Shown here one piece after another: positions 9,164 through 18,743 of a stretch of DNA of 64,000 bases; the stretch's first letter is position 1, and the number at the start of each line of letters is the position of its first letter. Position numbers and translations under genes: made by a program. This stretch comes from Nitzschia sp. pyKryTriq1. Lineage: Eukaryota > Bacillariophyta > Bacillariophyceae > Bacillariales > Bacillariaceae. Under the pieces are notes generated by a model. The model searched no databases. It was given only the letters and a program-made list of their open reading frames with translations, and was not told the DNA's origin. The DNA lies in contig OY101117.1 of assembly GCA_956465555.1 (NCBI GenBank), positions 1,178,001 to 1,242,000 of the forward strand. Reading direction: 5' to 3'.

Positions 9164-10900
9164 CTATTCGGGGATTGACGCCATGGCTGTCGGAGCGGTC
9201 TCGATAGACTTCCCTCCGACTTCCTCGGCCGCCCTGGCACGCTCACTTCGGACCTTTCCATAGTACACTAGCAAACCAATAATATTGGTGCAAACGACAA
9301 ATATGTAGGTGGTGTAGGTTGCAAGGCCCAAGAGCAAAAGTGTCACAACAATAGTGGGCGTAATCAAGAGAATGCACCCGAACGTATTCAACGGTATTCT
9401 GTAGGGTCGTTCTTTTTCTGGTTGACTGATTCGAAGCTTGATGAATGCGCAGTACTCCATCAGCAAGGAAAGAGCGTAGTTGAAGTTGAGCATTTCGATC
9501 AGCTGATCAAAGTTGGAGGTACCCATGACCACGATGACCGCAGTCCCTAGAATGATTCCATTGGTTGGTGTGCCATGCTTGCTTCGCTTGCTAAAAATCT
9601 TTGGAATGTGCCCACGATCGGCCATGCCCATCAATTGAAAGGCATCTGCGCTCAGTTCCGCTTGAAACAGGGCAATATTGGAGATAGCAGCAGCAAAGAC
9701 GGTCCAAGCCCCAAGCCAAGGTCCACCAATTTCGGCGGTCACTTGCGCCAGAAACCCATCCGTCCATTCTGACCTGTGATAATCGGTGGCTCCAATAGCA
9801 ATCAGCAGAGGAAAGAAGTAACCTGCCGCCACAAGAATAACACCCCAAAACATGGCGCGAGGGAACATCGTTCCTGGATTATCAATTTCCCCAGCGAAAC
9901 TTCCGGCTGCGTCGAAGGAATTGAGATTCCAGAATAGGTTATTGAGAAACGGTCTCCACAAGACCCCAAGAAAGTTGGCATCCGGGAAGAAGCCTCCGCT
10001 CACATCGTCATCAGTCGCTGCCTCTGCTTCTTGAATGTCTCCACTTGAAGTATCAAACCATCGATCGGTGTTCACTTTGGGTGCCCCAATGATCATCATG
10101 ATCAAGAATGGAGACATGGCAATCAAGCAAATCCAAGTTGACATTTTACCCACCAGCGGAAGTCCTTTCCAGTTGATGTATCCTAGCACAATAGAAGCAA
10201 GCGACAGGAAAAAGAATCGAAGGAACGGGTTGACACTATCTTCTGACTTGTGCATCGCGGAGAGCAGGTAATCCAGAAATAGAACAGGATAAATGGCATT
10301 GTCAGTGGCGCCAGCAATCCAGCCCAAGTAGCCACTCATCCATCCCCACGAGGGACCAAATGCTTCTTCTACCCAGGCCACACCTCCCGAGGCCTCGGGG
10401 TATGCCGTGCCCATCTCCGCCGTCATGAGCGCTTCTGCTGTCGACCATATGATTGGCATTACTAGAAATCCTAGGAGAGCAAAGAAGTTTCCACCGGACC
10501 GAACGCTGGTCTCTACACCAAAGGGTCCACCAGAGACGTTGTAAAAGACAATGATGGCCAGCGGTAAAACTCCTAGTTTTTCGTGCGTGTGTGTAAAAGG
10601 ATCCATGGGATCTTCCGGGTGAATATAATGCTCCACCCATTCTTCTGCTTCTGCACTATCCATATCGTCTAGCTGGACCGTTCCATCTCCCGCGGCTTCC
10701 TCCAAAACATGTTCTGGATCCGCATCAAATTCTTCATAGGTCACAAAATCTTCCAACTTTTCCTGCGCCTCTAAAACTACGTCAATCACAAATTCAGGAA
10801 CAAACGAACCTGTCCTTGAGTGAGCACGGGCACGTTGCTGAGAGGGCGAAGGACTAGGGGGTTCCAACAGTCCTGTAGTCTCATTTGCGGTGGAAGACAT
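9164..10900 (-). CDS. APC-superfamily permease (polyamine/amino-acid transporter-like)
   Basis: 578 residues from the ATG at 10900. A hydrophilic acidic N-terminus of about 110 residues precedes about 12 membrane segments. The first core segment carries YNVSGGPFGVE, the unwound helix-1 substrate motif of the amino acid-polyamine-organocation superfamily, followed by a conserved EALMTAEMGTAYPEASGGV stretch. The closest recognisable group is the PUT/LAT-like clade (plant polyamine-uptake transporters). Family knowledge suggests proton-coupled uptake of polyamines or amino acids; substrate and membrane are inferred. Length fits the family and there are no introns. It is divergent from the R3H gene at 11610 with about 0.7 kb between starts. 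Confidence 0.85.
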   Translation of the reverse strand: MSSTANETTGLLEPPSPSPSQQRARAHSRTGSFVPEFVIDVVLEAQEKLEDFVTYEEFDADPEHVLEEAAGDGTVQLDDMDSAEAEEWVEHYIHPEDPMDPFTHTHEKLGVLPLAIIVFYNVSGGPFGVETSVRSGGNFFALLGFLVMPIIWSTAEALMTAEMGTAYPEASGGVAWVEEAFGPSWGWMSGYLGWIAGATDNAIYPVLFLDYLLSAMHKSEDSVNPFLRFFFLSLASIVLGYINWKGLPLVGKMSTWICLIAMSPFLIMMIIGAPKVNTDRWFDTSSGDIQEAEAATDDDVSGGFFPDANFLGVLWRPFLNNLFWNLNSFDAAGSFAGEIDNPGTMFPRAMFWGVILVAAGYFFPLLIAIGATDYHRSEWTDGFLAQVTAEIGGPWLGAWTVFAAAISNIALFQAELSADAFQLMGMADRGHIPKIFSKRSKHGTPTNGIILGTAVIVVMGTSNFDQLIEMLNFNYALSLLMEYCAFIKLRISQPEKERPYRIPLNTFGCILLITPTIVVTLLLLGLATYTTYIFVVCTNIIGLLVYYGKVRSERARAAEEVGGKSIETAPTAMASIPE

Positions 10901-11609
10901 GGTTCAGCTTCAGCCTTGTTGCAACAAGTAGAATAGGGACAGTTGTTGTTGTCTTTTTCTTTAAAATTCGTTCGAAATAAATTCAACGCCTACTTCTGAA
11001 TCAACATGGTGCTGCCGGTCGTCTAACGCCTAACGGATGACGATTGTTGATGGTTGATGGATGTCGGGGGGCGAAGCACCAGGCAGGCGTACTGTACGAG
11101 TTCGTACAGTACTGGTACGAACGAACTGACAACAAGTTCTTTTTTCTGTTCGCCTGATTCCGGCCATTCACGAGACGACCAGAGCAGAGGAGAGCAGAGG
11201 AGAGCGAGGGCGACCAACCCACCCACGGCCAGACCAGAACTACTTGAAACCCATAACCTATTCCTATCCAAAATCCAAACCTTTTCCTCCCCCCTTCGTC
11301 CGCGAGCGCGTGGGACAAAAAGCACGCGCCAATAGAGCGCTTTCAATCGTGCGCCGTCGGCTTTCCTCTTTGCAGGCGAGACCTGCACCGCGCAGATGCC
11401 GTAGAGCGCCTTTCACGCACGTTTCACGCGTTTCATCATCATCAGCACCTTCCCGCTTCCCGCTGCTGACTGTCTTCGGCATCGAAAACTTTCCCATCAT
11501 TATCCTCGTCTCCTGTCTCCTCGTTCGATCGGACACAAAAAGAACATAAAACAAACATTGGACCGTGCGCATAAGGACTGCATAGCTAACTGTTAGTTGT
11601 GTGAAACGT
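10901..11609. promoter_or_regulatory. Divergent promoter region (permease / R3H gene)
   Basis: Non-coding gap between two divergent starts. It contains a perfect inverted repeat at 11089-11112 and a purine-rich GAGCAGAGGAGAGC stretch near 11180-11210. No TATA box is obvious. Confidence 0.45.
11089..11112. repeat. Perfect GTAC-type hairpin
   Basis: GTACTGTACGA and its exact reverse complement TCGTACAGTAC are separated by two bases. It belongs to the GTAC/TACCGGTA palindromes that recur in gaps of this window. Confidence 0.9.
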
Positions 11610-14396
11610 ATGAACATGGCCGAATCCTCCTCCGCCGCCACCCTGCTGACGCCCAGTCAGGCATTGGGTTCCTCGTCGGCCTCAAGACGAAACAAGAAAA
11701 GTAACAACCCCAATAATACGTCTGCTGCTGCTGCTGCTGCCACTGCTACTGGCAACGGCGAGGCTTTGTCCAATCAGTCGCAACAACCACCGAAAACAGG
11801 GAATCGCAATAAACGGCGGCAACCGAAGGGTCCGAAAGCGGGATCATCATCATCATCATCAAATAGTAATACCGGTAGTAAGGAGAACAATCCCACCAAC
11901 GGCAAAGGAACCAACGACGCAAACGATTCCTTGGCGAATGGAACATCGACGGGACCCAAAAAAGCCAACAGCCGTCGCAAACATAATGGAGGTCGCGGTA
12001 ATAGCAAGAACAAAGGCGGCAATACCAAGGCGAATGAACCCAGTAATAATAGCGCTGCTGGAGAGCAACAGGTGGGAGACGAAGAAGCGACAGAAAGACC
12101 ACAGGGACAGAAAAAGAACAAACGCAATAACAACAATAACAAAAAACAGCGCAAGAAGTATCCATGGCGTCGATCTATTCCAACCGGAACTGTGGATCCC
12201 ATCACTCTGGAGAGCTTAATATCCTTGGAATATCCGCCGTTTGCGCTGGTGGCCAATGCTCCTTATCAACCTGTTCCTGTGTGGCCCATCCCCGAAAAAG
12301 GTTCCCAAGAGGAGAATGATCAAATAGTTGATATCGAAGAACTGAACAGAAAGCGAATCGCAGAGCAGTGGGGAAAGTCGTTTGGAAATCATAACGGTGA
12401 TGGAAAGGACGAGGAGGAAACCAAGCTTGGTGCTGCGTCATCGGATCCTTCCAAACGTCACTACAATCTTTACGATGGACGTGCTCTTGCGTATTATATT
12501 GTGTCGCAACTACAGTTTATTGATCCACTGAATCGTCGGGATCTCACAAGAGAGGAGCTGTTGACTTTGGACGCCTACCTTAGAAGACACGGTTTTAAGG
12601 ATCTCAACGTGACGGAAGCATACGATGCCAAAGGAATCACGATCAGTTCCGCTGGAGCAGCAGCAGCCACGGCTCAAGGTCGTGCGGATATCATGCAACA
12701 AATGGCTCGTAATTTATTGAACTCTTTATTCGGTGGCCACTCAGTGGCGGCCCCCGTTCCCGCAAGGCGGCAGGAACAACCATCGTCGTTGCAAGAACAG
12801 TATGCGGCCCTTCAACATCAAGAAGCAGCGCAACATCGCCCTCGGCAAACGCAACGAGGAGTTCAATCTGGATCCTTAAATCCTGAGGCAGCGCCTTTCG
12901 GTGATTATGGCGTTTACGGGTCGGAAGGTGATGGGCTGATGGTGATTGATGACGATGAAAACCCAGGGATGAGAGGTGGGGACTATACCGCGACGCGAGG
13001 ATATCAAAGCCATTTGGCAGCGTCGAGGGGCGGCTCTGCAATTAATCCATTCTATTCAGCTAGCCACATTACCGCACGGCATGGAAGTGGTGTTACATCA
13101 ACTGGCAATGCCGACGCCTTTCCGGCTCTTCCCACAGCATCAGCGGGACCAGCTCCCGCTGCGCCAGCCAAGCCGGCTCCTGCTGCCAGTGCGGCCTCCA
13201 GCAGCAGTAAACTTTCTGCGAAGCCTTCCAAGACTCTGGCACGAATCACAGGAGCAGTGAAGAAAACGGACCCAGAAGAGCTTCAGCGTCAGTGGGAGGC
13301 TCGTGAGGCAGCTCGAAAACGGGCTATGGTGGCGAACATGTCGTTTGGTGTGGATGCGTCCATCATTGGCGCCACACAGCAAGGTCTACTGCAACCACCC
13401 TCTGGGATTAGTTTGGAGGCGCCCAATGCTGATGTATCGGATGAGAAGCTGCAACGCAACAAGGCATTCGCCGACGCTCTTGGCGTCCAACCAGCGACCG
13501 TCCGGCATTCTATCAACTCTGGTTGGGCGAGGCCCACTGATGCGACTATCAGCCTTGATGAATTTGGCAACGAGCTGAATGCTGCTATCTATCCAGATTC
13601 CCTGTTGTCTCAAGCCCGCGACAGGATGGGACTTCTACTGAAGCTAGAAAAGAAATGGAAGGCCTTCCTGAAGGACGACAAAGCCGCTTCCTTGCCATTG
13701 AACCCCATGGACAAGCCTTCTCGAGCATTCGTCCATCACTACTCCGATTTCTGGAATCTCAAGACAGAAAGCTTTGATCCCGAGCCACGACGCTATATCC
13801 ATTGCGTCAAAATGATGGACACGTACATGCCCTATCCATTGCTAAGCGATGCCACTCGCAAATGGCGAGGTCCCAGTGCCCCAGTCCTACCTACCGCCCC
13901 AGCATCGGCTGACCACGCCTTACAACAAACCGCGGGGCAACCTTCCAAAAGCCGCGAAATTCCACCTCCACCAGAGCGGATCCCTCTGCCCCTGCAGCCA
14001 CGTTCTTTGGCACCTGGAGAACAAAAGGCTGACACGAGGCCTCCTATGGTGACGGAAATTCGCAGTGATGTGGATCCTACGGAGACGCGCTTTGGCACCC
14101 TCTTCATAGACCGCGAACGACCCAAGATGGAGTTGGCGAAACGAACGGTCCCATTAGAGCTTCCACCCTTCGAGCCTCCTGGAAAAGGATTCGACATGGA
14201 AGCGGAGCTGATGGAGAGGAGAGCTCGGCAAGAGGAAAAGGTTCGTAGGGCAAAAGCTGCCCAAGAGCAAAAGCGGCGTGCGATTGAAGAAGCTTTTGCG
14301 AGTGACGACGAGGAAGAAGCCGGGGATGATAATAGTAGTGCGAGCGAGTGGGAGGAGCCGGAAGCCCTGTACCAAGGAAGCGATAGCGAGGATTAG
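11610..14396 (+). CDS. R3H-domain protein with U-box-like segment
   Basis: About 928 residues from the ATG at 11610; a second ATG at 11616 has the better start context. The first ~180 residues are low complexity (Ser, Asn, Ala, Lys). Residues about 180-330 hold KKYPWRRS...DPITLESL...LYDGRALAYYIVS...IDPLNRRDLT, which resembles a U-box/RING-like fold without zinc ligands. After a disordered middle (Ala/Pro-rich, several SSS runs) comes an R3H domain at about 680-740 with the diagnostic R-x3-H in SRAFVHHYSDFWNL and a following RRYIHCVK. The C-terminal end is a charged helix and an acidic tail. R3H domains bind single-stranded nucleic acids. If the U-box-like part is real, an RNA-linked E3 ligase is possible, but that is inference. 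Confidence 0.75.
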   Translation: MNMAESSSAATLLTPSQALGSSSASRRNKKSNNPNNTSAAAAAATATGNGEALSNQSQQPPKTGNRNKRRQPKGPKAGSSSSSSNSNTGSKENNPTNGKGTNDANDSLANGTSTGPKKANSRRKHNGGRGNSKNKGGNTKANEPSNNSAAGEQQVGDEEATERPQGQKKNKRNNNNNKKQRKKYPWRRSIPTGTVDPITLESLISLEYPPFALVANAPYQPVPVWPIPEKGSQEENDQIVDIEELNRKRIAEQWGKSFGNHNGDGKDEEETKLGAASSDPSKRHYNLYDGRALAYYIVSQLQFIDPLNRRDLTREELLTLDAYLRRHGFKDLNVTEAYDAKGITISSAGAAAATAQGRADIMQQMARNLLNSLFGGHSVAAPVPARRQEQPSSLQEQYAALQHQEAAQHRPRQTQRGVQSGSLNPEAAPFGDYGVYGSEGDGLMVIDDDENPGMRGGDYTATRGYQSHLAASRGGSAINPFYSASHITARHGSGVTSTGNADAFPALPTASAGPAPAAPAKPAPAASAASSSSKLSAKPSKTLARITGAVKKTDPEELQRQWEAREAARKRAMVANMSFGVDASIIGATQQGLLQPPSGISLEAPNADVSDEKLQRNKAFADALGVQPATVRHSINSGWARPTDATISLDEFGNELNAAIYPDSLLSQARDRMGLLLKLEKKWKAFLKDDKAASLPLNPMDKPSRAFVHHYSDFWNLKTESFDPEPRRYIHCVKMMDTYMPYPLLSDATRKWRGPSAPVLPTAPASADHALQQTAGQPSKSREIPPPPERIPLPLQPRSLAPGEQKADTRPPMVTEIRSDVDPTETRFGTLFIDRERPKMELAKRTVPLELPPFEPPGKGFDMEAELMERRARQEEKVRRAKAAQEQKRRAIEEAFASDDEEEAGDDNSSASEWEEPEALYQGSDSED

Positions 14397-15367
14397 GAAT
14401 TGAGGAAGGATCACATGCATTTTTTCGCAATCTAGTGCCATGTCAATAAAATAATGCACACTTCGCCTTCCTCTACTATTAACTTCCTACCACTTTTCCA
14501 CAAGTGGAGAACGCAGCAGTGCGAAAAACTTAGCAGTAGGAAGCCAGTAGGAATCCTACGTAGAAACCTTGCTACCATGACCACTCTATAGACGATTAAT
14601 CCAACATACCCGGAAGCGGAGTACGGTACCAAAGGAAAGGTCTACTCTTACGAACTCAAGATGGAGATAGGAGTCGAAGATGGGATGTCCACAGTCCCTG
14701 TTCCGGTGATTTTCAAGGAGTTGATTAAAAACCTACCGGACGCCATGGGCCACCCTCTTGATATTAGCGATATCCACGGAAACCCCTACCAAGCCGACAT
14801 GAGGCGCGGGAGTGGTGAGAGTGGAGGACCCAGCTGAGAGGTTTACTAGTGAGGTCATCGGATGGGTTGAGAATCCCAGGAATCTACTTCATGACAATGT
14901 CGCCCGGAGTCTTTCCAGTCTTGCTTGAATCGCAAAGAATTGGATACCAAGTTCGTAGAGTTAAGGACGTCTAGCGCCTTATCGGCCTGACGACTGTTCA
15001 AATAACTACCAACAACGGACTAGTTAGGTACTAGTCTACACAGTCGATTAGCTCCAATGCAAACTATTTACTGTACGCCCCGACCCCTGAACGTCTGCCG
15101 GAACAAAAAAGTCGGATCAGTCGAACCACAAATACAGTAATTTGAAAGATTTCACGTCTTGCGGGCGTACGTAAATTGGATGGCCACGATTTTCTTTCGC
15201 ATCTTTTCTCTCTCATCGTTGCTTCATCACTTCTCCTTCCTCTCTTTGCACCCCGACCTTGGCAACTGTTGTTAAATTATTGCAAATACACGAAACCTTT
15301 TGCAACACTCAATTCATCACCAGTGATCATTCGACCAACACCACCGGCCAAAGCGCTCGCAGAAAAG
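14397..15367. other. Intergenic, possible ORF remnant
   Basis: Between two genes on the same strand. The only notable frame is 14661-14837 (58 codons, MEIGVEDGMSTVPV...), which has protein-like composition but no upstream or downstream continuation and no recognised family; it may be a decayed gene piece. The promoter of the tRNA-modification gene should lie in 15000-15360. Confidence 0.35.
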
Positions 15368-17026
15368 ATGAATGACTCAACTTGGAGGCATCGTCGTAAG
15401 AATGATTTCGGAAATGCCAAGGCGCAGTGTTTGGGCAAGCGAGACAAATCCTCCGCTGGCCGCATCGACCCTCACGCGGTTGACATATGCGGGATCATCA
15501 ATGAGCGGGAGGACTGCTACACAACTTCGTCTTGTGCGGGGAGGTGCTTCATGTACAGGGGATCGGGGTTCAAAGCCACATCAAATTTTAAGAGATTCAG
15601 AATATCTCATGAAAAAATAATCGACCCGAGTCGTTTTTTTAACTTGGCAACCATCGATGCAGACCCTTCCGGTGGAGGCGACCCCATTAGATCGATTGGA
15701 CAATATGATTACAAGGAAGAGACTGGCGTTGACGAATCCGCAGAAACTGGACATGTTGAAGACGAGTGCGAGCCTTCAGATGCTGTGAGCGACGGCAAGA
15801 CAATATGGCTTCGCTTTGAACCTTTCATTTTGCACGTAGCATGCAGATCACTCTCGACGGCTTCTGATCTGATGGCAGCAGCGCGACCTGCATTTAAGAA
15901 TGTTGGACTTACGACATGGAAAGATACTCGTTACTTGGTTGCTATATGGGGTGACGAAGGCCTAGAAATGCCCCTGTCCACAAGGGATGGAAACGTATTG
16001 CACAGTGATTCAACATGGCTATCTGAGCTGGTCAATGAAAGACACGAGCGAAATTGGTCAAAGATTGAAAGGTTCTGTCAACATGTTCGTGCAATGGCCC
16101 CGCCTTCCGAGGAGGATGATAGCGCTGAATATCCCATCGCACAGTCGCAAGAAGACCCCCTTGTTCCACGAAGTTTCGATGTAATTGGAGATGTGGCCTA
16201 TCTCCATAGCATGCCGGAAGGTGATCCTGAGCAAGTTGGGGATGCGATCATGAAAAAGAATAAATCTATCAAGCTTGTGGTGGCTAGAAAGTCAAACCTC
16301 GGAGGGACTGAACGTGCGCCTGGGCAGGATGGGCTGTCGATCATCGCCGGTGCTGAGAGATATCCTCTAATCACAACACATACTGAGTATGGGATCAAGT
16401 GCGTTGTCGACTTGAACCACACATTCTTTAGTCCAAGGATGGCTCAAGAGAGATTGCGAATATGTCAACAGGTTGCCAGGGGAGAAGAAGTTCTGGTTTT
16501 GTTTGCTGGTGTGGGGATGGAGGCTTTCCAAATTGCTGGAAGGACGGAAGCTTCCTCGGTATTGACCATTGAATTGAATGAAGTCGCAGTCGAATGTGCA
16601 CATCGAGCTCATAGAATGCTGGAACGTAACAAGGCTGTAAAATGCGGTGGTGCTGCCGAGCGCCTTCGAATCCTGCAGGGTGATGTTCTTGAGATTCTAC
16701 AAGGAGAACTGATTGAAGCCAGATATGATCGTATTTTGGCCCCTAGGCCAAAAGAGGGAGCTTTGGATGGCGACTTAGGCTCAGGGGACGGAGGAGAGAT
16801 ATTTTTGATGACCATCGTTCCTCATTTGAAAGATGGAGGCGAGTGTCACTGGTACGACTTCGTAGCGGACCATGAGTTTCCTGCCTGTCTTCGGTCACGA
16901 TCACTTATCGAGCGCGTTTGCAATCAAAATAATCTTCGAGTCGAGATAATTCATGTCGCAAATGCAGGCTCCGTAGCTATGAGGCAGCTACGTGTTTGCA
17001 TCGACTTCAAGGTGTTTCTCGGGTAG
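15368..17026 (+). CDS. TYW3 / Trm5-type methyltransferase fusion (wybutosine-type tRNA modification)
   Basis: 553 residues from the first in-frame ATG (15368); the frame is open to 15176 but without an ATG. Residues about 10-190 match TYW3: DKSSAGRIDP, then TTSSCAGRC (near 52) and the later ILHVACRSL (near 154). The C-terminal half is a Trm5/TYW2-type SAM methyltransferase: LFAGVGMEAF glycine loop near 380, acidic IELNEVAVE, and the family signature LAPRPKEG near 457. TYW3 methylates N4 of a wybutosine intermediate at position 37 of tRNA-Phe; Trm5 makes m1G37, the first step, and TYW2 transfers an aminocarboxypropyl group. Whether the second half is Trm5- or TYW2-like is unsettled; the APRPKE motif favours Trm5. 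One chain would then carry two steps on the same nucleotide. Confidence 0.75.
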   Translation: MNDSTWRHRRKNDFGNAKAQCLGKRDKSSAGRIDPHAVDICGIINEREDCYTTSSCAGRCFMYRGSGFKATSNFKRFRISHEKIIDPSRFFNLATIDADPSGGGDPIRSIGQYDYKEETGVDESAETGHVEDECEPSDAVSDGKTIWLRFEPFILHVACRSLSTASDLMAAARPAFKNVGLTTWKDTRYLVAIWGDEGLEMPLSTRDGNVLHSDSTWLSELVNERHERNWSKIERFCQHVRAMAPPSEEDDSAEYPIAQSQEDPLVPRSFDVIGDVAYLHSMPEGDPEQVGDAIMKKNKSIKLVVARKSNLGGTERAPGQDGLSIIAGAERYPLITTHTEYGIKCVVDLNHTFFSPRMAQERLRICQQVARGEEVLVLFAGVGMEAFQIAGRTEASSVLTIELNEVAVECAHRAHRMLERNKAVKCGGAAERLRILQGDVLEILQGELIEARYDRILAPRPKEGALDGDLGSGDGGEIFLMTIVPHLKDGGECHWYDFVADHEFPACLRSRSLIERVCNQNNLRVEIIHVANAGSVAMRQLRVCIDFKVFLG

Positions 17027-18110
17027 ACCCGATGGTTTGAGAACAGCGAAAATATCTACGATCGTTCGTTCTTGGCAGGGTCTCACTCTGTTCACTGTTT
17101 TTCCGCTAGCGAAAACAAATACGAGAGTGAATTATCGTCTACTCTGGGGACTTCGTTGGACGCAACGACGACAACAACGACTCATTCTTCCCCGAAAAGT
17201 ATGGTACCAGTACAACTAATATCGTACAGGGCCAGTTCTACCACCGTATCAATAACACTCATTCTGTACCATTATTTCTTGCATGCAACGTTCGTACCAG
17301 AAAGTAGTTTTTGTACTGAGACAGTGGTCAGTGGTGGTGGTGTACGAACAGACAGTCGTCCGAGTGATACTAAAAAGTCACTACGAGTACAGTACAATTT
17401 CCATGTTAAAAACTGCAACTAACGTTTCTTGATCGATCCGGTACTACGAGTACCAGTACCGTATCGTCTCGCCACCCAAACTTTGAACCGGACTCCTCAT
17501 TATTTTTATAACTATCTCGACAATATTGTGAGGAGCCGCAGGTCGCTATTTTTACAGTAGGACAGCACCAGTAGGGGGCCATACTGAGTCTGTACGCACA
17601 CTCTATGAAGTTTTCATCATCATGCATCATCGACGGTAGGTCCGTGGATTACAACTTTTCAAATGTGCCCAATTTTGTTTGGGGCAATTTACTTTGCTGT
17701 ATGAAGTTTTGGATTATTCTGGTCCCTTAATTATTGCAATCCCGATTGTGTTCTGAATAACGACTATTGCTGATCCATTTTTATCGCCAGGATCCCGGAA
17801 TTTCAGTCGACGTTAAGTGATTTTCTCATTATTTAGTTTTCAAACGCTATTGGAAGGCAGGGCCTTCACACCAGCAAAAACCTACACCGTGTACCAGGTA
17901 CAGTACTGAGTACTGTACCTTGTAGAGCTCCTCGCTACCGACCGAGAGAGCAAGAGAGAGTCGTCCATTACTTGTAACTGCGCTGCAGATAGCACTGGCG
18001 GTATGACCGACTACTTTGTCCTTCTCACATTTTTGCCAAAATCACAATTCGAAAACGGAAACAAGTCTTCGCGACAAAACATTCACTAGTTGTTACAACA
18101 CGAAACACCA
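17027..18110. other. Intergenic, GTAC palindromes
   Basis: No gene seen. Holds several GTAC-type palindromes, the best being the perfect inverted repeat at 17896-17920, and the promoter of the small gene at 18111. Confidence 0.5.
17896..17920. repeat. Perfect 12-bp inverted repeat
   Basis: AGGTACAGTACT, one central G, then AGTACTGTACCT, its exact reverse complement. The structure could extrude as a cruciform or be a binding site for a dimeric factor. Confidence 0.9.
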
Positions 18111-18689
18111 ATGGCCAAACTTGCTGTTTCCTTTTCTCCCCATCTCGTTGTGCACGAAGCTCTACATATCGACGATTTCGATGATTATGAAATTGATGCA
18201 TGTTGGTACTGCGAAGAAGAGTACCGCGCGATGAGTAAAGATATTCAACAGACAAGGAATCATGTCAGAAACCACATCTTCATTGATGAGAAAACACGAT
18301 CTCGCCGAGGGGTCGAAGAGAAGTCAACATTCAAAAGTCTCCAGCCGGCCCGACAAGCAATTCGAGCTGTGCTTCGTGAGCAAGAAGCCCAGCTTATGCG
18401 AGACCAAAAGATCAACGACAAGCGGATATCGCTGGTATACGGGCAATACACCCGAAATAGTGAGTTTGAGGCATACTTAACTGGGGCTGCTGACGCAGAC
18501 GAAGTTCACAAACCAGCAAGCAGAAAGTTGACGGAGATGTATTTCAAGCGAAAGAACGTTGATTCCCCACCTTCCTCCCCAAGATCGCGAATTAGGAAAC
18601 TAAAACAGAAGCCAAGGCTATTTTCACCAATGTCACCCCAACAACGTCGTCCCCGACTACCAGCAGCACTTTTTTCCCTTAAAAAATAA
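18111..18689 (+). CDS. Small conserved-looking protein of unknown function
   Basis: 192 residues from the ATG at 18111. The N-terminus MAKLAVSFSPHLVVHE is followed by an acidic patch DDFDDYEIDACWYCEEEYRAM, then a basic helical region with several Arg/Gln runs, and a Ser/Pro-rich basic tail. There is no signal peptide, membrane segment or domain I can name. Codon usage and the clean ATG-to-stop frame suggest a real gene. Its stop lies only 54 bases from the stop of the convergent CID gene. Confidence 0.6.
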   Translation: MAKLAVSFSPHLVVHEALHIDDFDDYEIDACWYCEEEYRAMSKDIQQTRNHVRNHIFIDEKTRSRRGVEEKSTFKSLQPARQAIRAVLREQEAQLMRDQKINDKRISLVYGQYTRNSEFEAYLTGAADADEVHKPASRKLTEMYFKRKNVDSPPSSPRSRIRKLKQKPRLFSPMSPQQRRPRLPAALFSLKK

Positions 18690-18743
18690 TGACTACTATA
18701 TTCACACACGTCCTTTTGGAGATGAAAGCTGATCCCTTTCGAT

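Noticed and set aside
14661-14837. 58-codon ORF as a gene
   Set aside because: No homology, no flanking exons; recorded only as a possible remnant.
15176-15367. N-terminal extension of the tRNA-modification gene
   Set aside because: Open frame but no ATG; the TYW3 N-terminus fits the start at 15368.
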